Assembly: GCA_945910005.1 (NCBI GenBank)
Contig: OX246747.1
Coordinates: 39,561,190-39,625,189, forward strand
DNA from: Isoperla grammatica
Lineage: Eukaryota > Arthropoda > Insecta > Plecoptera > Perlodidae
Direction: 5' to 3'
Length of the DNA stretch: 64,000 nucleotides
In this document: positions 1-12,275 of the stretch, piece by piece
How positions within the stretch are numbered: the stretch's first letter is position 1
How the letters are laid out: the number at the start of each line of letters is the position of its first letter
Notes under the pieces: model-generated
What the model saw: the letters and a program-made list of their open reading frames with translations, nothing else
The model's database searches: none
Told to the model about the DNA's origin: nothing
Program-made: the position numbers and the translations under genes

Positions 1-1420
1 GGGGAGGAGAGGCAGAGATTCCAGTCGGATGTGAGTGGGCAGTGGGCATAAAGCTCTCAACTCTACCGCCTCGACGGCTACATCGACATCAAGTGGGCAG
101 TGTTCGATGGTTCCGACACTCCTATCGTGCGACTGTTGTACGCTACCCCATTAATAGAAAAATTTGTTTTACATTTCAACAAATTCATGGCTACTTTACA
201 AACAATTTCCAAACACATCACATTATAATCAGCCACAATATAACTCTTCAAATGACAATACAGTATAATCAAGATGCAAGACAATGTACAACCAGTTGCC
301 TTCTTGTTCCAGTGATGCTTTGTTTATAAATTCCAATGTACAGTATACATAAATGCATCAAATCAAGAATTACAATATGAGTAACAAACAGTGGAAAGAA
401 TGTGCTATTGGTGACCACACAAGGGCACTAAATGCAGAGAGAATAGAGGTCAAGGTTTCTTCAAAAAGCTGAGGCCCCCCCGACTTAACCTTCAGACTTA
501 CAATACTCGTTTCCCAATACAAGAAAAACAAAGTCTTTAGCGAATACCGACCAAAAATAACGACTTTCGTTTCAGTTCCATCGTAGATGTTACATCTCAC
601 TATTTTAGTATCTTACAAAAGTATTTAAAAAAAAAAACATTTATAGTTCCTCTGGTCTAAACATATAGACCACCACACTCCAACATTGTACCATTCACAT
701 TCCAAAAACACATAGAAAAATAATAATTACCTATGTATAAAGTTACAAAAAACATTTATAAAAAAATTAAGAAAACTACGAGCAAATTTTGACTTACTAG
801 AACAGTCACAGTACGTACATTAATTCCTTCGATTTCCCAGCACAAATTCCTAGACACCAAACTAGTCTGTTGACAATTTTATTTTAAGGCACTTATCGTC
901 CAAATCTTTTAATACAATACATATCATTCTTTATTCAGCGCTGCACTTTGTGTGCTGTTGTGACAAAACCACGTCTCACGAAAACGGCTTCGATAATCGG
1001 TTTGGTGACTATGCAGAACCACCAGAGTTGGAACAATTTTGTGATTTGAGTGTTTATTTTGGCCCAATGGCCCCAGCTCCCCTGTAGTCACAGGCATTAT
1101 GTATTAGTATTTGTTAGTGATACCTATAGCAAATAGAATGGTAATGAACCTGAACATTATTTTCACATTTGATCTATATGCTGTAAATTAAAACTGCACT
1201 GTGCAAATAAGTGGAAATTTGAGTGCAAATTTTTAATACATATTATGATGACTAAATAAATTGTTCATGAGTTTTATTCAGTTTCTATGACGAAGTTTGG
1301 AAAGCCTACGGTAGATTTCGGTGTGCACATTTTTCCGTTGTGCCAAATAAAATGTACACACTAAGCATTGTCACAGGAAATGTTTCCAAACTCCATCACA
1401 TTCTGAATGAAGGTATTGAG
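1..1420. other. No supported gene; possible exon end at the extreme left
   Basis: A plus-strand frame at 52-229 (LYRLDGYIDIKWAVFDGSD and on) follows a GC-rich edge and might be the last exon of a gene outside the window, but there is no family match and no certain acceptor. The rest is AT-rich and empty to my reading. Confidence 0.3.
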
Positions 1421-1732
1421 AAGGGATGACATCGGGTAACACTTGTTCTATTACTATTTATTTTACTTGAAATATCATGTTTTATGTACGTGCTTCAGTT
1501 GTGTATTGCAAAATGTTTTTTTTTACTTGACGTGATTACTGCAGGCGTATTCCGAGGGGCTATTCGAGCATGTCATTCGTCCCTCGTCTTTGCGCCCCGC
1601 GCACTTCACAAGGCCTAGCGACGACCTTCAAATCAAGCCTACACATCGAAAAATACGTTATCAGGATCCGGGTACCCGGGTAATATGAGAGCTGGAACCG
1701 GTTCCGAATTTTATTACCCGATGTCATCCCTA
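1421..1732. mobile_element. 312-bp hAT-like MITE, TSD GTATTGAG
   Basis: Terminal repeats aagggatgacatcgggtaa and ttacccgatgtcatcccta, flanked by a perfect 8-bp duplication GTATTGAG (1413-1420 and 1733-1740). It has no coding capacity. Confidence 0.9.
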
Positions 1733-2924
1733 GTATTGAGTACCCTCTACCAGTGAGAACCCTCTACCACAAATTTGGACAGTGTAATTTTAATGATTTT
1801 GGCAAAGATTTTCTTCAACTAAAGAGTTTGATATGTTCCAAGTTATTGCAAATCGAAAAGTGCCATCGATACAGCCACCAATGATTTCGCTCGAGACGTT
1901 TTCGAAAGACGTGTTTACAGAGTTGCAACTAATTTTACAGTCAGTCCAATTTAGGCGTGAATAGGCCTACTAGGTTAACATCAACATCTCGGTAGGGGAG
2001 CGACGCCTTATTAACACTCGTACAAGCCGCACTTACTTCTAAGTCTGACTTACACGACAAGTACTGCGGCGGTGGGAGGGGGGGTAGGGGAGGCAACGCA
2101 ATCCACCGCACAATCTGCGGTGATACGCCACCTCCACCAATTATACATATCATTCAAAACACTTTGAAATCATGACTCGAACAATGGTGTCGGAATGGTC
2201 TCTCGGTGATGCATCGAGAGGCGACCCCGTTGTTATCCTGAGCGATACGCCGTATGTGTAAACATCCCCAGTCTCGCGTTTAAACTAGGGTCGTCAACCA
2301 ATCACCACACCGAGGGCGTTTCAACGAGGATGTGTCCTGTGGGAGACAGTACGGTACTGCAAGCGCAGTCTGCCACGCACTTCGCGCGCCAAGTGCGGGG
2401 CAGAGTGGGGTTATCCTTTTGTGCCGTCAGAACTGAACTATGTTTCTGTTTTTTACCAATGTTTAAGATGCTATTAAAAAACTAAAATGGGAAGCAAGAT
2501 TTTGAGCACTACACACTTAAGACTTAGACAGCTAAGTGAAAACCACTGCTCACAATGCGGTTTGTCTCCCACAACAGACGTCCTACACTACAGTTACTCT
2601 GGATTTAATGCTTTTTGATATTAACACATACACACGAGGTGCTGAAACTATGGGCGAGAGTTTGACGACCTCGTTTTAAACGACCGTCTATCGAAACACG
2701 AGGGATGTGTACGTATACAGCTTTGCAAAAACCAAAGTACGACAACTAGTATGCATGTGGCTTATACGAACGTCGAAAAGGTGAACATCACAATGTTATT
2801 TGTTTGACTTGGTGGCTACTAGTACTAATAACGAGTGGCGTAGTCAAACGCCACGGACCAACGGCGAGCTGCAAGGACGCTGGCGAGCAATGTCCTACCG
2901 ACACGGTCTAGAAGCCTCGGGCAG

Positions 2925-3010
2925 CGCCGGCCAATCAAAGGGCGGGCACCGCACTATCGTATAATACTCGGAACGCGTCACAGCTATTTACAGGTGGGCG
3001 AGCACGAAAC
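2925..3010 (+). promoter_or_regulatory. Possible core promoter (CCAAT, GC box, TATA-like)
   Basis: In order: gccaatcaaagggcgggc (CCAAT-like plus GC box), then cgtataatac about 22 bp later and a GC-rich stretch beyond. I see no convincing coding exon downstream before the FoxN4-like gene, which is transcribed toward it, so its target is unknown and this may be chance. Confidence 0.25.
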
Positions 3011-3206
3011 GGGGAACGCCCGCACGCCAGAGACTTCGTGCAGACAAGAAAGATGCGTTCAAAGGAACAAATTCAAGACCCTTCTATGATTCATATCCAG
3101 CATAACGTGCCCAATCTCTTTTGTTCCTCGTATAGAAACAGACAAAAACTAACGGAATATTGCTATAGAAATAAGGTTATGTTTTGTCTTACTGCAACCT
3201 GAAATA

Positions 3207-3356
3207 CAGTAGTCCCTCATTAATTCAAACTAGTGATGAAGTCCCTGCAGAGTTTAGGTGCAATGCTTAGCATTGACGTTCTTTTAATTCACATGTTCGT
3301 AATTCAAATTGAGGTTTTTAGGGTCCCTTGAAATTTGAGTTAAAGGGCGACTACTG
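3207..3356. mobile_element. 150-bp MITE with TA duplication (mariner/pogo type)
   Basis: Ends cagtagtccctcattaattc and gagttaaagggcgactactg are imperfect inverted repeats of about 22 bp flanked by TA. Short, AT-rich, non-coding. Confidence 0.75.
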
Positions 3357-4115
3357 TATTACTTTGAAAAAATGCAAGAAAATAACCAGTTGGATGAATG
3401 TGAGGAATATTCAATGGCCGTTTTCTGTACGGGATATACAAAACGCAATGCCGACCAAAATTTCCACGTTAAAACCTTGAAGTACGATCAAATTCAGTCC
3501 AAGACTTGAACAAGTTAAGCCAGCAACACTAACATGTACTGACAATGAACAAGTGTGTAATACCACCACAGAAACTAAGCTAAGTGGAACTCTTAAACAG
3601 TCAAGGTGGTTTCATTGATTGACGTAGGCCTAAAGCTTTAACATAAAACATGTACGAAATTATATATCGTCGCCATTAGCTTGTATATTCTCCGCAGGAC
3701 ATTGGGTTTAAATTAAATGCTTTTCCTGAGTAAATGATTGCTGCCGACTCATAATAAAGCAGGTCTACATACTTGTCAAGAACTAGGAAGACTACAAAGA
3801 TTTTGCTTTGTTAACCGTCTCTACATTAGCCTTTGGAATATAAAAAAACCATGAAGCCCGAATATCAGCCAATTGTATTCGCTCAAGTACAATGAATGAG
3901 TGAAATGCTCGAGACGGGAGAACCGCAAGTGTTCGCATAGACAAATGGAAACATACCTAAGCCTAAGTCAGGGCAGTGCCCACCCACTGCGCGACAGCTG
4001 GGGAAGGTGGGTAACGCCACAATTTCCGATTGTTTAGGCACTGACGATTCTCTCGTGACGGTCGACCTTCGCAACGGTTCAGTACTTGCGCGACTCCAAT
4101 GATTATATTTGCCGT

Positions 4116-4121
4116 TTTATT
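4116..4121 (-). terminator. Candidate polyadenylation signal of the FoxN4-like gene
   Basis: AATAAA on the minus strand about 470 nt past the stop codon. It is the first canonical hexamer I noticed downstream; a longer 3' UTR is possible because others occur further on. Confidence 0.3.
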
Positions 4122-4587
4122 ACAACTACAGAACTCCAGAAAAGAATGAGCTAATCGCACGGTCAACAAAAAACGGACTGGAATCGTACGGTTTACATCT
4201 GTTGGTGAAGCAACGTCAAAGCGTTGTACTTTTTGTGAAAGATGCTGCCGATTCATCGCCTGAAATAAAGTGAGCATTGCTCAGACCAACATTACCTACT
4301 CAAATGTCGTTTCCATCTCGGCCAAGTGAGAAACTGTCACCTCACGTTTTACAGAAAACCATTCAAATATTCCTCAAAATTATACAGAAATACTAGTACG
4401 ACAGTTTACACTCGTGGTAATGCGTGTAACAACGCGACGATATTGTTAGTAGATACTAAAATACCAAGACAAACTACTTATTTTAACACCCGACACTTGG
4501 AACAGTGTTTAGCGGATACAGAAATGACGGGGCACGTTATCGCTCGCTGGAAAGACTTCCGTCGCTACGGCGACACACCGTCGGCGC

Positions 4588-4733
4588 TCAGACGCTGTCG
4601 TCGACCTTGATCAGCGAGGAGCCCATCGTGTTGCCGGACGTCCGCAGAAGCAGCGGAGTCTTGCGTTTGAGGGGGCCGCTGCCCCAGCCGCTCATTACAG
4701 GCTGGTACACGTAGTTGCCGTGGATACCGGACC
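4588..4733 (-). CDS. FOXN4: FoxN4-like terminal coding exon
   Basis: Acceptor ctccccag precedes GGTCCGG. The exon encodes [15 protein letters not shown] and ends ...[10 protein letters not shown] then TGA at 4590-4588. The basic KRK before TPLLL could be part of a nuclear-localisation signal. Confidence 0.85.
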
Positions 4734-7700
4734 CTGGGGAGACACAGCACACAGTCAGCACTCGGAACATACCAACCAATATGACGGCCGAGGGCCTTGG
4801 TACAAACACAAGACAACACTTGTGGTTCGTTCACGTGAAAGGGAAAACCCAGACACGTCAATAACTGTTGGTCTAGCATGGTCTAACTAAATATAATCGT
4901 GTAAAATAACGATATAAGACGTATTATGTTACAAGCGCAACCAATTTTTCATACGTTTTCAGGAAATATCTGTAGATCTGACAATTGGCTTGTCGACTGC
5001 CACTTTCTCTCACTCGCAGCGCTGCTGTACTACTGCCCTCCTTGTGTAGGTGTCATGGCCACTTATTGTTGTGTATCGTTGTTTTTGCAGGTTTAGGGGA
5101 CCATCGTGACAGACGAGACTCATACAAAGGGTCCTTATAGATAGTTTTTGAAATGGTCTAGGACCAAAAAGCAACAATACAAAATTGCTATTGTTACTGT
5201 TGTGTTTGACTACATCCTGGGCTGCGTACCAACTATGACTGGCAGTGACTGAGATCCGTACCAACTTGACTCACAGTCAAGCTGCAGTCACTGCTTTTTG
5301 CTTACCAGTTTACCTCGCAGTTACCCCCCATCCAAAAGATCCAGCTATCGCAGTCAAGGGGGGCGTGGCTAATAATTTTACAGCGAATTATGAATTTATA
5401 GACAATATTATATGGTTTAAATAGTAAGTGACATCACAACACCATATAATCTCATCTTAGAAGTCCCATAAGCGTTTAATTATTAATGTAATGTTATAAG
5501 GTTAATTAACAGATGGCAAATGTTGCTTTTATGAATGACAATTTCTGCTGTTGTCTGCTTTCGCTGTGACTGCGACTGCAGCCCGTACCAGCTGCTGCGT
5601 TCACTGCGTTGACTGGGCTACCCCCACCACCAGTCACAGCCACAGTGAACGCAGTCAAAGTTGGTACGCAGCCCTGACTGTTCTAGTTGGGCAGTAGTGC
5701 GGTGACTCACCTGTTGTGACCTTGGGCCTCTTGTTGGTGAAGACAGTCTGTTGTTGCTGCTGTACCAGCCTGGACGTGCCCGACGCTAACGTCAGCAAGC
5801 CCTGCGGTACGGCCGACGTCAGCGTCACACCCAGGTTCAGCTTCTCGTCGTCAGCGTCCAGCTCCTCGTAGAGAATACCGTCGCCGATCTGCGGGACAAC
5901 CACCGTCTTAGTCAGCGCACAAACAAGCGTTGTTCAACAGTCTTGTCCGCAATACACGCACACCTACACGTACGTTTCATTTCGAAACTGAAACCTCGAG
6001 TCTTATTTATCATTTTTAAGTGAACGGTACCTTCAATATTCCTACTTAAAATAAATAAAATAAATTCACATTTAGAGTCTACCCACTCAGTAACGAAACT
6101 GATTTGCAGTGGAGGACTTTAATGAAAAAGAATGGCTGAAAAAGCCATCTTGGCACAAGAAGGAAAAAAAAAAAAATTTTAAAGCGTCTAAACCAACCCT
6201 GTAGGCTCCGAACACCATCGGCGAGTGAGCGATAACCAATCAAAGATGGATATTTCAAATACGAAACATATGAATCAGTGATTGGACAGTGCGAACACCT
6301 GCGGACAAATGTGAGAATCAACAAGGCCGATTCAGAACAACTTTGAATTTATTGAGTGCTTCGTTGATAGCTGTTATACATAACTGTCCCCAAAATATGA
6401 GCTGCTGATAAGCAATTTTTGATGTGGTAAAAGTACATACAATGCGCTACCAGATGAAGTATTGTCAGGTCATTATCTTGAATATTTCCATGTTTGGCGG
6501 TGAAACAATTTGGATATTTTCTGGTATAAAATAGATCCCTTCATGCTCCCGATTCCCCCCATATTTCAGGGCTATAGTCCTTCACACTTGTAACGGGGGC
6601 TGAACCCACCTCCACGTCCAGCTCCTCGCCCCCGCTAGAGTCGTCAGAGTCGAGCGCGTAGGCGTCCGTGTACCCCCGCGGCCGGTGAGTCAGCGGAGTC
6701 ATCACCCCCTCGTCGTCGCTCGATGCATCGCTGGGCGATCCACCGCTGGACCCGGTCGACGTCTGCGTCAGGAAGTCTCTCTTCAGGTCGCCCTTCTCCA
6801 GCATCTCCAGGTGTTCTGTGCAAGAGAGACAGAGTTACGCCATGGTCCAACAAAACACTTTCCTGCTTAGCTATATACATGTGAATAGTGTGTTTCAGAA
6901 GGGAAGTCACATTGGCATAGGTATTAAAAAAGATTAGTTGTAATTTTCTGTGCATATCTATGGGAAGGACAAGGCTGAGATGGTTTGGACACATGAAACG
7001 GACGACGGAAGACAGGATGCCCAGGAGAATATATGAAAAAAAGATTGAAGGAAGAAGAAGACGGGGAAGACCAAGGAAGAGATGGAAGGAAAAGATTGCT
7101 GAAGACTTACAGAAGAGAGGAGAGAACTGGGAGCAAGTTGAGGAAGTACAATTGTGGGAAGATAGGAAGAGGTGGAAAAATTTGGTTGTGAAACCCAAGC
7201 TGACCCTGCCAGAAACAGGAAACGGCTATGGATAATGATGATGGTCTATAATCAAACCCTTATTTTGGTGCAGGAAGGAAGCCCAGATCTTTCCTATGGT
7301 ACTTATAGATTTGATGAGAAAGTGTCGGTGTATTGCAGAAAGGATGCAAGTCCGGGACACGTTTACTTAGCTTGAAACTATGCTCCGTGGACTATTTTGC
7401 ACTAATTGTTTTAGTTTCTTAACAATATTACATGTTTATGTTGTACCTTTATTAATTAATGATTAGCTGTCACTTATCCCATTACTTTTCCTCAAGTAGG
7501 GCCTACTCTTAATTAGGTAATGCTACTCTAATCGATCAAAGTAAAAATCTCCTTTTGGCGGTAGCTATTACACAATCGGGGCTCGCTGGTTGGATGTTAC
7601 GTACCTGGGTTGATCATGGCCTTCTTGATGGCCAGCGGATCCTTCTTGGACCACTTCTGCACCTCTTCGTCCATCTTAGCAATCTTCTGAGGGTTCATCG

Positions 7701-10194
7701 CCCAGAGACATCCCTTGCGCTGGCTCCCGTTGCCCGCCGGCTTCTCAATCTTCTCGAAACACTTGTTGAGGCTGAGGTTGTGTCGGACGCTGTTCTTCCA
7801 ACCGTTGGGTGCAGTCTTGAAGTACGGGAAGTGTTCGCTGTAAGCAAGCGGGCAACACGTCACAACCTCCTCAAGTGGCTTTAGTACGTCATTAGGCCTA
7901 CGTACTTTGTATGTAATGACAAAACTAAGTATAAACCTCGGTGTAATTGAAAGAAAGAAAAAAATGTAGGCACAGAGTGTCAAATATAATTAAAATCAAT
8001 TTTATTTTAATGTTATATATTTAAACATGCAGACTTGGGGTCTGCTGAGCATTGGATATTTAAAAAGCAGGAAAATACAAAGTAGGTACGGGAAAAAAAG
8101 AAAGAATTCACCTATAAATTTCATCAGAACAAGTTATTATTACAAAAATAAATAAATATTATAATAATATGAGAATAGAATAACATATTTATTATAAATG
8201 TGCGGATCCGACGTCATACGGCCTCCCGTCGGTAAAGAAGTTTCCTACCCAACCAACCATCTAACAAGAATTCATCAAAATATTGGAGTAGAAAACCAAT
8301 TTGAAGTAAACCACCGTACGAAATTACATTTTACATAACATGAGACAAAATTCGAAAAGTAAAAAAAAGTTGCATCGGCCGGGAATCGAACCCGGGCCGC
8401 CCGCGTGGCAGGCGAGCATTCTACCACTGAACCACCGATGCTGTGATGATTCAACCGGCAAGAGCGCTACTTGTGCTCGTGCGACGAGCCGACCGCGGCC
8501 GAGAAGAGCCGAATGTTATCGGAAAGGAAGCTCGCTGTAAATAAACATTGGAACCACGACTCATAGTATATTTCTGCGAGAATGAATGTACGCGCTCGTC
8601 TTGACCAACCCGTTTCCCGCGTGTAAACATTAGACAGCATTCCACTGCACGCAACAGTAACCATTATTGTGCTCCCACTACGACTACGCTTTTGCCGCAC
8701 AAACATTGAATAAATACATGTTTATAGTTTTTTTTTTTACTTGGTAGGACATCCCAGTTACTCAATACGTCGAACTGAACTGGAGAGGAGCTCATGTTGC
8801 AGACAATCGCCCCCAAGACACGTGTTGCCCCCCCCCCCCCCCTCTCCCACATCTCCAGCCGACAATGTAATCACACAACAGTTCGCGCCGCTCGAACGCG
8901 CAGATAAGCTACTGGCTGATAGCGTAGGTATAATACACGCTGAGCACATCTTATATACATGTAAGCAAACCTTATAAACGCGGTAACACTTATCATGCTC
9001 CTCGGTATTATTAGAAACATACTACGTCTCCACTCCCACACGTTGCCACGGAGCGAGCGCCGGCAACGACTACGTTCACGATCGCAACAATTAAAATACT
9101 ATTTTGGACTTTTGAATGGATAAGGTGCGAGTTCCCCATTGTTATGCATCATACGTTGAGCGCAACGACCGAACGGATTTATACGGAGAACACCTGTCCG
9201 GGTGGTTTAAAACCCTCGTCCGTCGCGGGGGGTGGGGAGTGAGAGGACTAGGGTGGTCGGCCGACCGTGAAATTACCTCACAACAATATTCATATTCCCA
9301 CATACGTAATGCCGAGCACATGAATAAGTTAGGTACCAACTCTAGTGGTCGACTTGAGAAGACGTTATCACCGTAGGGCGTAGACACAACATGTCACGTC
9401 CCAGGATACGAACCGGGACCACGGCCAGTCCAGTACGCCGGCCGGCCTGACTCGCTATCTGTCACCATCATCGAGCAACTGCGAGCGAGGGGGGGGGGAG
9501 GGGAAATGTCAGCGTGATTGATTGGCTGTCAACTTGAGCGCAGCTGCAGTTTGGCTCGCGGAGAAGGTTCGGTCATCGGGACCAGAGGATATTTGGTGAA
9601 AATAAAACTGGCCGGAAGGAAAACCACGACTAAACAACAAACGGGGGAACTTTTGTGATTCAAAAGAACAGGCTCTATTATAAGGGGGGAAAAAGAACGG
9701 CTTCTAGAACCCGAAGCATGTGACAGGAGACCATACTAGTCCCCCAGTCTCCTGCGTGCTCCAGTCATGTGTCTAGAGTAATGATGCAATGAGAGGGTAC
9801 TCAGTACTCACCACATGAAGTTGTATATCTCGGAGACGGGCAGGCTGCCGGTGGCGCTGTTCTTGAGCGCCATGGCAATCAGACAGGAGTACGAGTACGC
9901 GGGCTTGGGGTAGGGCTTCTCGTCGTAGTCGAGGTCGACAAACTGTTTCGTGAGCTTCTTCTGCGACGCCGTCGTCGTCGTCGCCTGGATGTTGAGCGTG
10001 CGCACGTCGCGTATCTGATAGGTCTGCACCGTCTTAGAGTCGCCGTGGATCTGATGGACCAGCGGGAACTTGCCGGTCACTATCGGTACGTTCTTGAACA
10101 CGCCGTTTCTGAACGTGTTGGCGAAACTCGTCGGACTGTCCGTCGTCGATATTCTGATGGCGTTACGCGCGATCGTCGTCGTCTGGGGCTGCGC

Positions 10195-10228
<34 letters not shown>

Positions 10229-10754
10229 GGTTGTTGTTGTTGCTGCTGCTGTGGTCGCTGCTGGGGGGCGTTGAGGCCGGCGAACCGGGGCACCTCGTAC
10301 TGGTCGCTGTCGATGTTGACGTCGTCCTCCCCCGCCGACGGCGAGTACGGCTCGTCCTTGATGTCCGGCGACATGCTCGGCGACGACATGATGACGTACG
10401 CCGAGTTGTCGTTGTTGTTGTTGTTGCTCGTCTGCACGCTGAGGCAGGGCATGACGCTGGTGGGGTCGACCATCTTGGCGGCGCCCTCGCTGAAGTCGAG
10501 GTTGAAGTTGGAGTTGCTCGAGTTGGAGTTGCCGGTGGCGAGGACCCCGTTGGAGGTGAACCACATGGGCATGTCGGCGCCGAACGACTCGTCCAGGTCG
10601 AGGGGGGGCAGCTCACTGAGGGACAGACTCAGATCGGAGTGGCCGAACACGTCGTCTATCTCCGTCTTCATGTCGCGGTCGAGCATCTCTTGGAGGCTGA
10701 TCTCCTGGGAGTTGAGGAACATGTCCATGGCTGGACGGGTGGTTAGCAGTGCTG
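4588..10754 (-). CDS. FOXN4: FoxN4-like (FoxN1/4 class) forkhead transcription factor, 5 coding exons, 559 aa
   Basis: Five exons join in frame (10728-9812, 7837-7605, 6815-6610, 5888-5711, 4733-4588) with GT/AG at every junction. The product should be a nuclear, sequence-specific DNA-binding transcription factor. Its forkhead (winged-helix) domain spans about residues 271-367, starts [20 protein letters not shown] and carries the recognition-helix motif [14 protein letters not shown]. The following segment ([19 protein letters not shown], then AMINPE) is typical of the FoxN1/FoxN4 group, not FoxN2/3. Residues 1-270 look disordered, with a polyglutamine tract at 156-180, an Asn run at 102-106 and an IKDE sequence (123-126) fitting a SUMO-acceptor pattern. 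After the forkhead come Ser/Asp-rich and acidic stretches ([16 protein letters not shown]), a likely activation region. The chosen start is the first ATG of [10 protein letters not shown], 27 nt inside the exon; an ATG further upstream at 10821 reads through the acceptor and is rejected. The acceptor before the start implies an unseen upstream 5' UTR exon. Confidence 0.9.
5220..5674. mobile_element. MITE-like inverted-repeat element in the last FoxN4-like intron
   Basis: Starts gggctgcgtaccaact and ends agttggtacgcagccc, with internal cagtcacagtca-type subrepeats. Its edge lies about 37 bp from the donor of coding exon 4. No target duplication was confirmed. Confidence 0.7.
5711..5888 (-). 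CDS. FOXN4: FoxN4-like coding exon 4 (acidic region)
   Basis: Acceptor cccgcag precedes ATCGGC and donor GTGAGT follows GTCACAACAG. It encodes [18 protein letters not shown], then a Gln run and NKRPKVTTG. It is phase 0 in and phase 1 out, matching both neighbours. Confidence 0.85.
6610..6815 (-). CDS. FOXN4: FoxN4-like coding exon 3 (Ser/Asp-rich linker)
   Basis: Acceptor cacag precedes AACACCTGG. I place the donor at GTGGGT after ...EELDVE because it has consensus and keeps phase 0 into the next exon. Reading on instead meets a stop at about 6541 after [14 protein letters not shown], so intron retention would make a truncated form. Confidence 0.8.
6955..7245 (+). pseudogene. LINE reverse-transcriptase C-terminal fragment
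   Basis: An open frame reads [20 protein letters not shown] and ending ...[15 protein letters not shown]. This is the characteristic C-terminal end of many non-LTR retrotransposon polyproteins (RxGRPxxRW, then W...DR..W). It ends before a GAT-rich tail. It lies antisense in the third FoxN4-like coding intron (6816-7604). It is 5'-truncated, as expected for LINE insertions. Confidence 0.85.
7605..7837 (-). CDS. FOXN4: FoxN4-like coding exon 2 (rest of forkhead domain)
   Basis: Acceptor ttacag precedes CGAACAC and donor GTACGT follows. It encodes [20 protein letters not shown] onward to [14 protein letters not shown]. This exon holds the DNA-recognition helix and wing and is the strongest evidence for the family. 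Confidence 0.95.
8371..8441 (-). tRNA. tRNA-Gly (anticodon GCC)
   Basis: A 71-nt gene with the full cloverleaf. The acceptor stem GCATCGG pairs with CCGATGC, with discriminator A. The A box TGGTTCAGTGG and B box GGTTCGATTCC are intact, and the anticodon loop CTGCCAC closes on CTCGC/GCGGG. A run of eight T follows on the minus strand, a pol III terminator. It lies in the first coding intron of the FoxN4-like gene on the same strand. No base looks damaged, so it is probably functional. Confidence 0.95.
9812..10754 (-). CDS. FOXN4: FoxN4-like coding exon 1 (start codon, disordered N-terminus, first third of forkhead)
   Basis: Acceptor ttgcag at 10760-10755, start ATG at 10728-10726, donor GTGAGT after base 9812. 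It ends in codon phase 2 within ...IYNFM(C). It encodes residues 1-305, including the polyQ tract made of mixed CAA and CAG codons (plus-strand 10195-10265). Confidence 0.9.
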
Positions 10755-10759
10755 CTGCA

Positions 10760-12244
10760 ACACACAGACACGGACAGACATTACAGAGTGTGTTGGAGTA
10801 GAACCATAACGACAGAGTCAACGTTTAGAGGGTGACGTCTCCCTGAGTGACTCCTGGAGTCACCTACGTCTTGACAGACTCTCCCTCAACTACAAGAACA
10901 AGCTCCCCACTCTAGATACTCACATGACGTAGCCTACAATTAATGACATGTCTACTTCTCACGCCGCCACATTCACAACCACGAGCCGCCCCGCGTGATG
11001 TTCCCGTCAATGTGGGCGCAGCGCACAAAGGCGGCCCCTGTCCGGCCCCTCAAGATATAACGCATCGACCATCCATCCGGTTCACAGTCCACAACGATAC
11101 AGATATAACCATTCCTTTGTATTGTCTCCAACACTATTTATTATTGAAAACGGACGTAAAAGCTAACTCCATCGTCCAGCGTGTGAGGTTGTAATTACCA
11201 CGGAAACAGTTGCCTTCCAGCTAGATAGAAGTTTCCCCAGACTGTACATATGACATGACAAGCTCACTCCACCCGACACCAAAGTCTAACACCCAAAAGT
11301 AAAGACAAGGGAACAAATCTATTGTATTTATTGCAAAGTACAGGGGCTGACATTGTGTGACAGGCTCACGACGGCTCCTTGTTTACATGGCCAAATGACA
11401 AGCAGGCTCGTAGTAAAGCCCCCTACTCGTAGCCCAGCGTGTAAACGCAGCCGCCGTAGCCAGGTACGTATTACACAACAATGAGAGGAGATTGTGATCG
11501 CGAAGACGAGTGGGAACCGCGTCGACCTTGAACGTTGGTATCACTCCGCCAGCCAGCCAGGCAGGCAGGCAGCCAGGCAGGTAGCCCGCTAACCCAGCGC
11601 TCACACTGACTGACTGACTGGGTCACTGACCCACTCTCTCTCCGCGGCCGTCATTATTTCTATTTATGAACACTCGCCAAGATGGCGGTCCGAGTCGTGC
11701 GTGCACTGGGCGGGAGAACAACTCACGACGATGGTACTTTACTTTACTCCTCGTCCTCTACATCTTACTACCACAACTATGCTTACTAAACTAGCTTTTC
11801 CTATCCACAGAACTAATATTTTAGATAGCCTAATTCCTTCAAAATACATGCTATTCGCACCTGGAATGCTCTACCTGCAGAGATAAGGGATGTTAATCAC
11901 GACAATTTAGGGTTATTCCGATTAAAAACTCACAATTTCTATTTTAATAAAAGTTAAACATCAGTTAAATACCAATTAGGCCTATGGCAGAATGTACTCG
12001 TTGGTAGTTGTAATGTGACCATGTCAATGAAAAATAAATAGAGTGAATGGGATGGATGAATGAGACGTTGATTTTTGTTAGTGTATAAGTTGAAAGTTTT
12101 AAGTTAATCATATTTATTTGTAATCAATTTGTACTTAATTATTTAATTAATGTGTATTTCTTCTTAGTAATAGTAGGTTGGATGTAAGAGAAGGCCCAAC
12201 TGGCCTTAATCACGCCTAAAAATAAAGACGTTTATCTATCTATA

Positions 12245-12275
<31 letters not shown>

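Noticed and set aside
10045..10801. Plus-strand open frames rich in Leu, Cys and Val opposite the FoxN4-like exon
   Set aside because: They are antisense readings of the CAA/CAG tract; the minus-strand forkhead gene explains the region.
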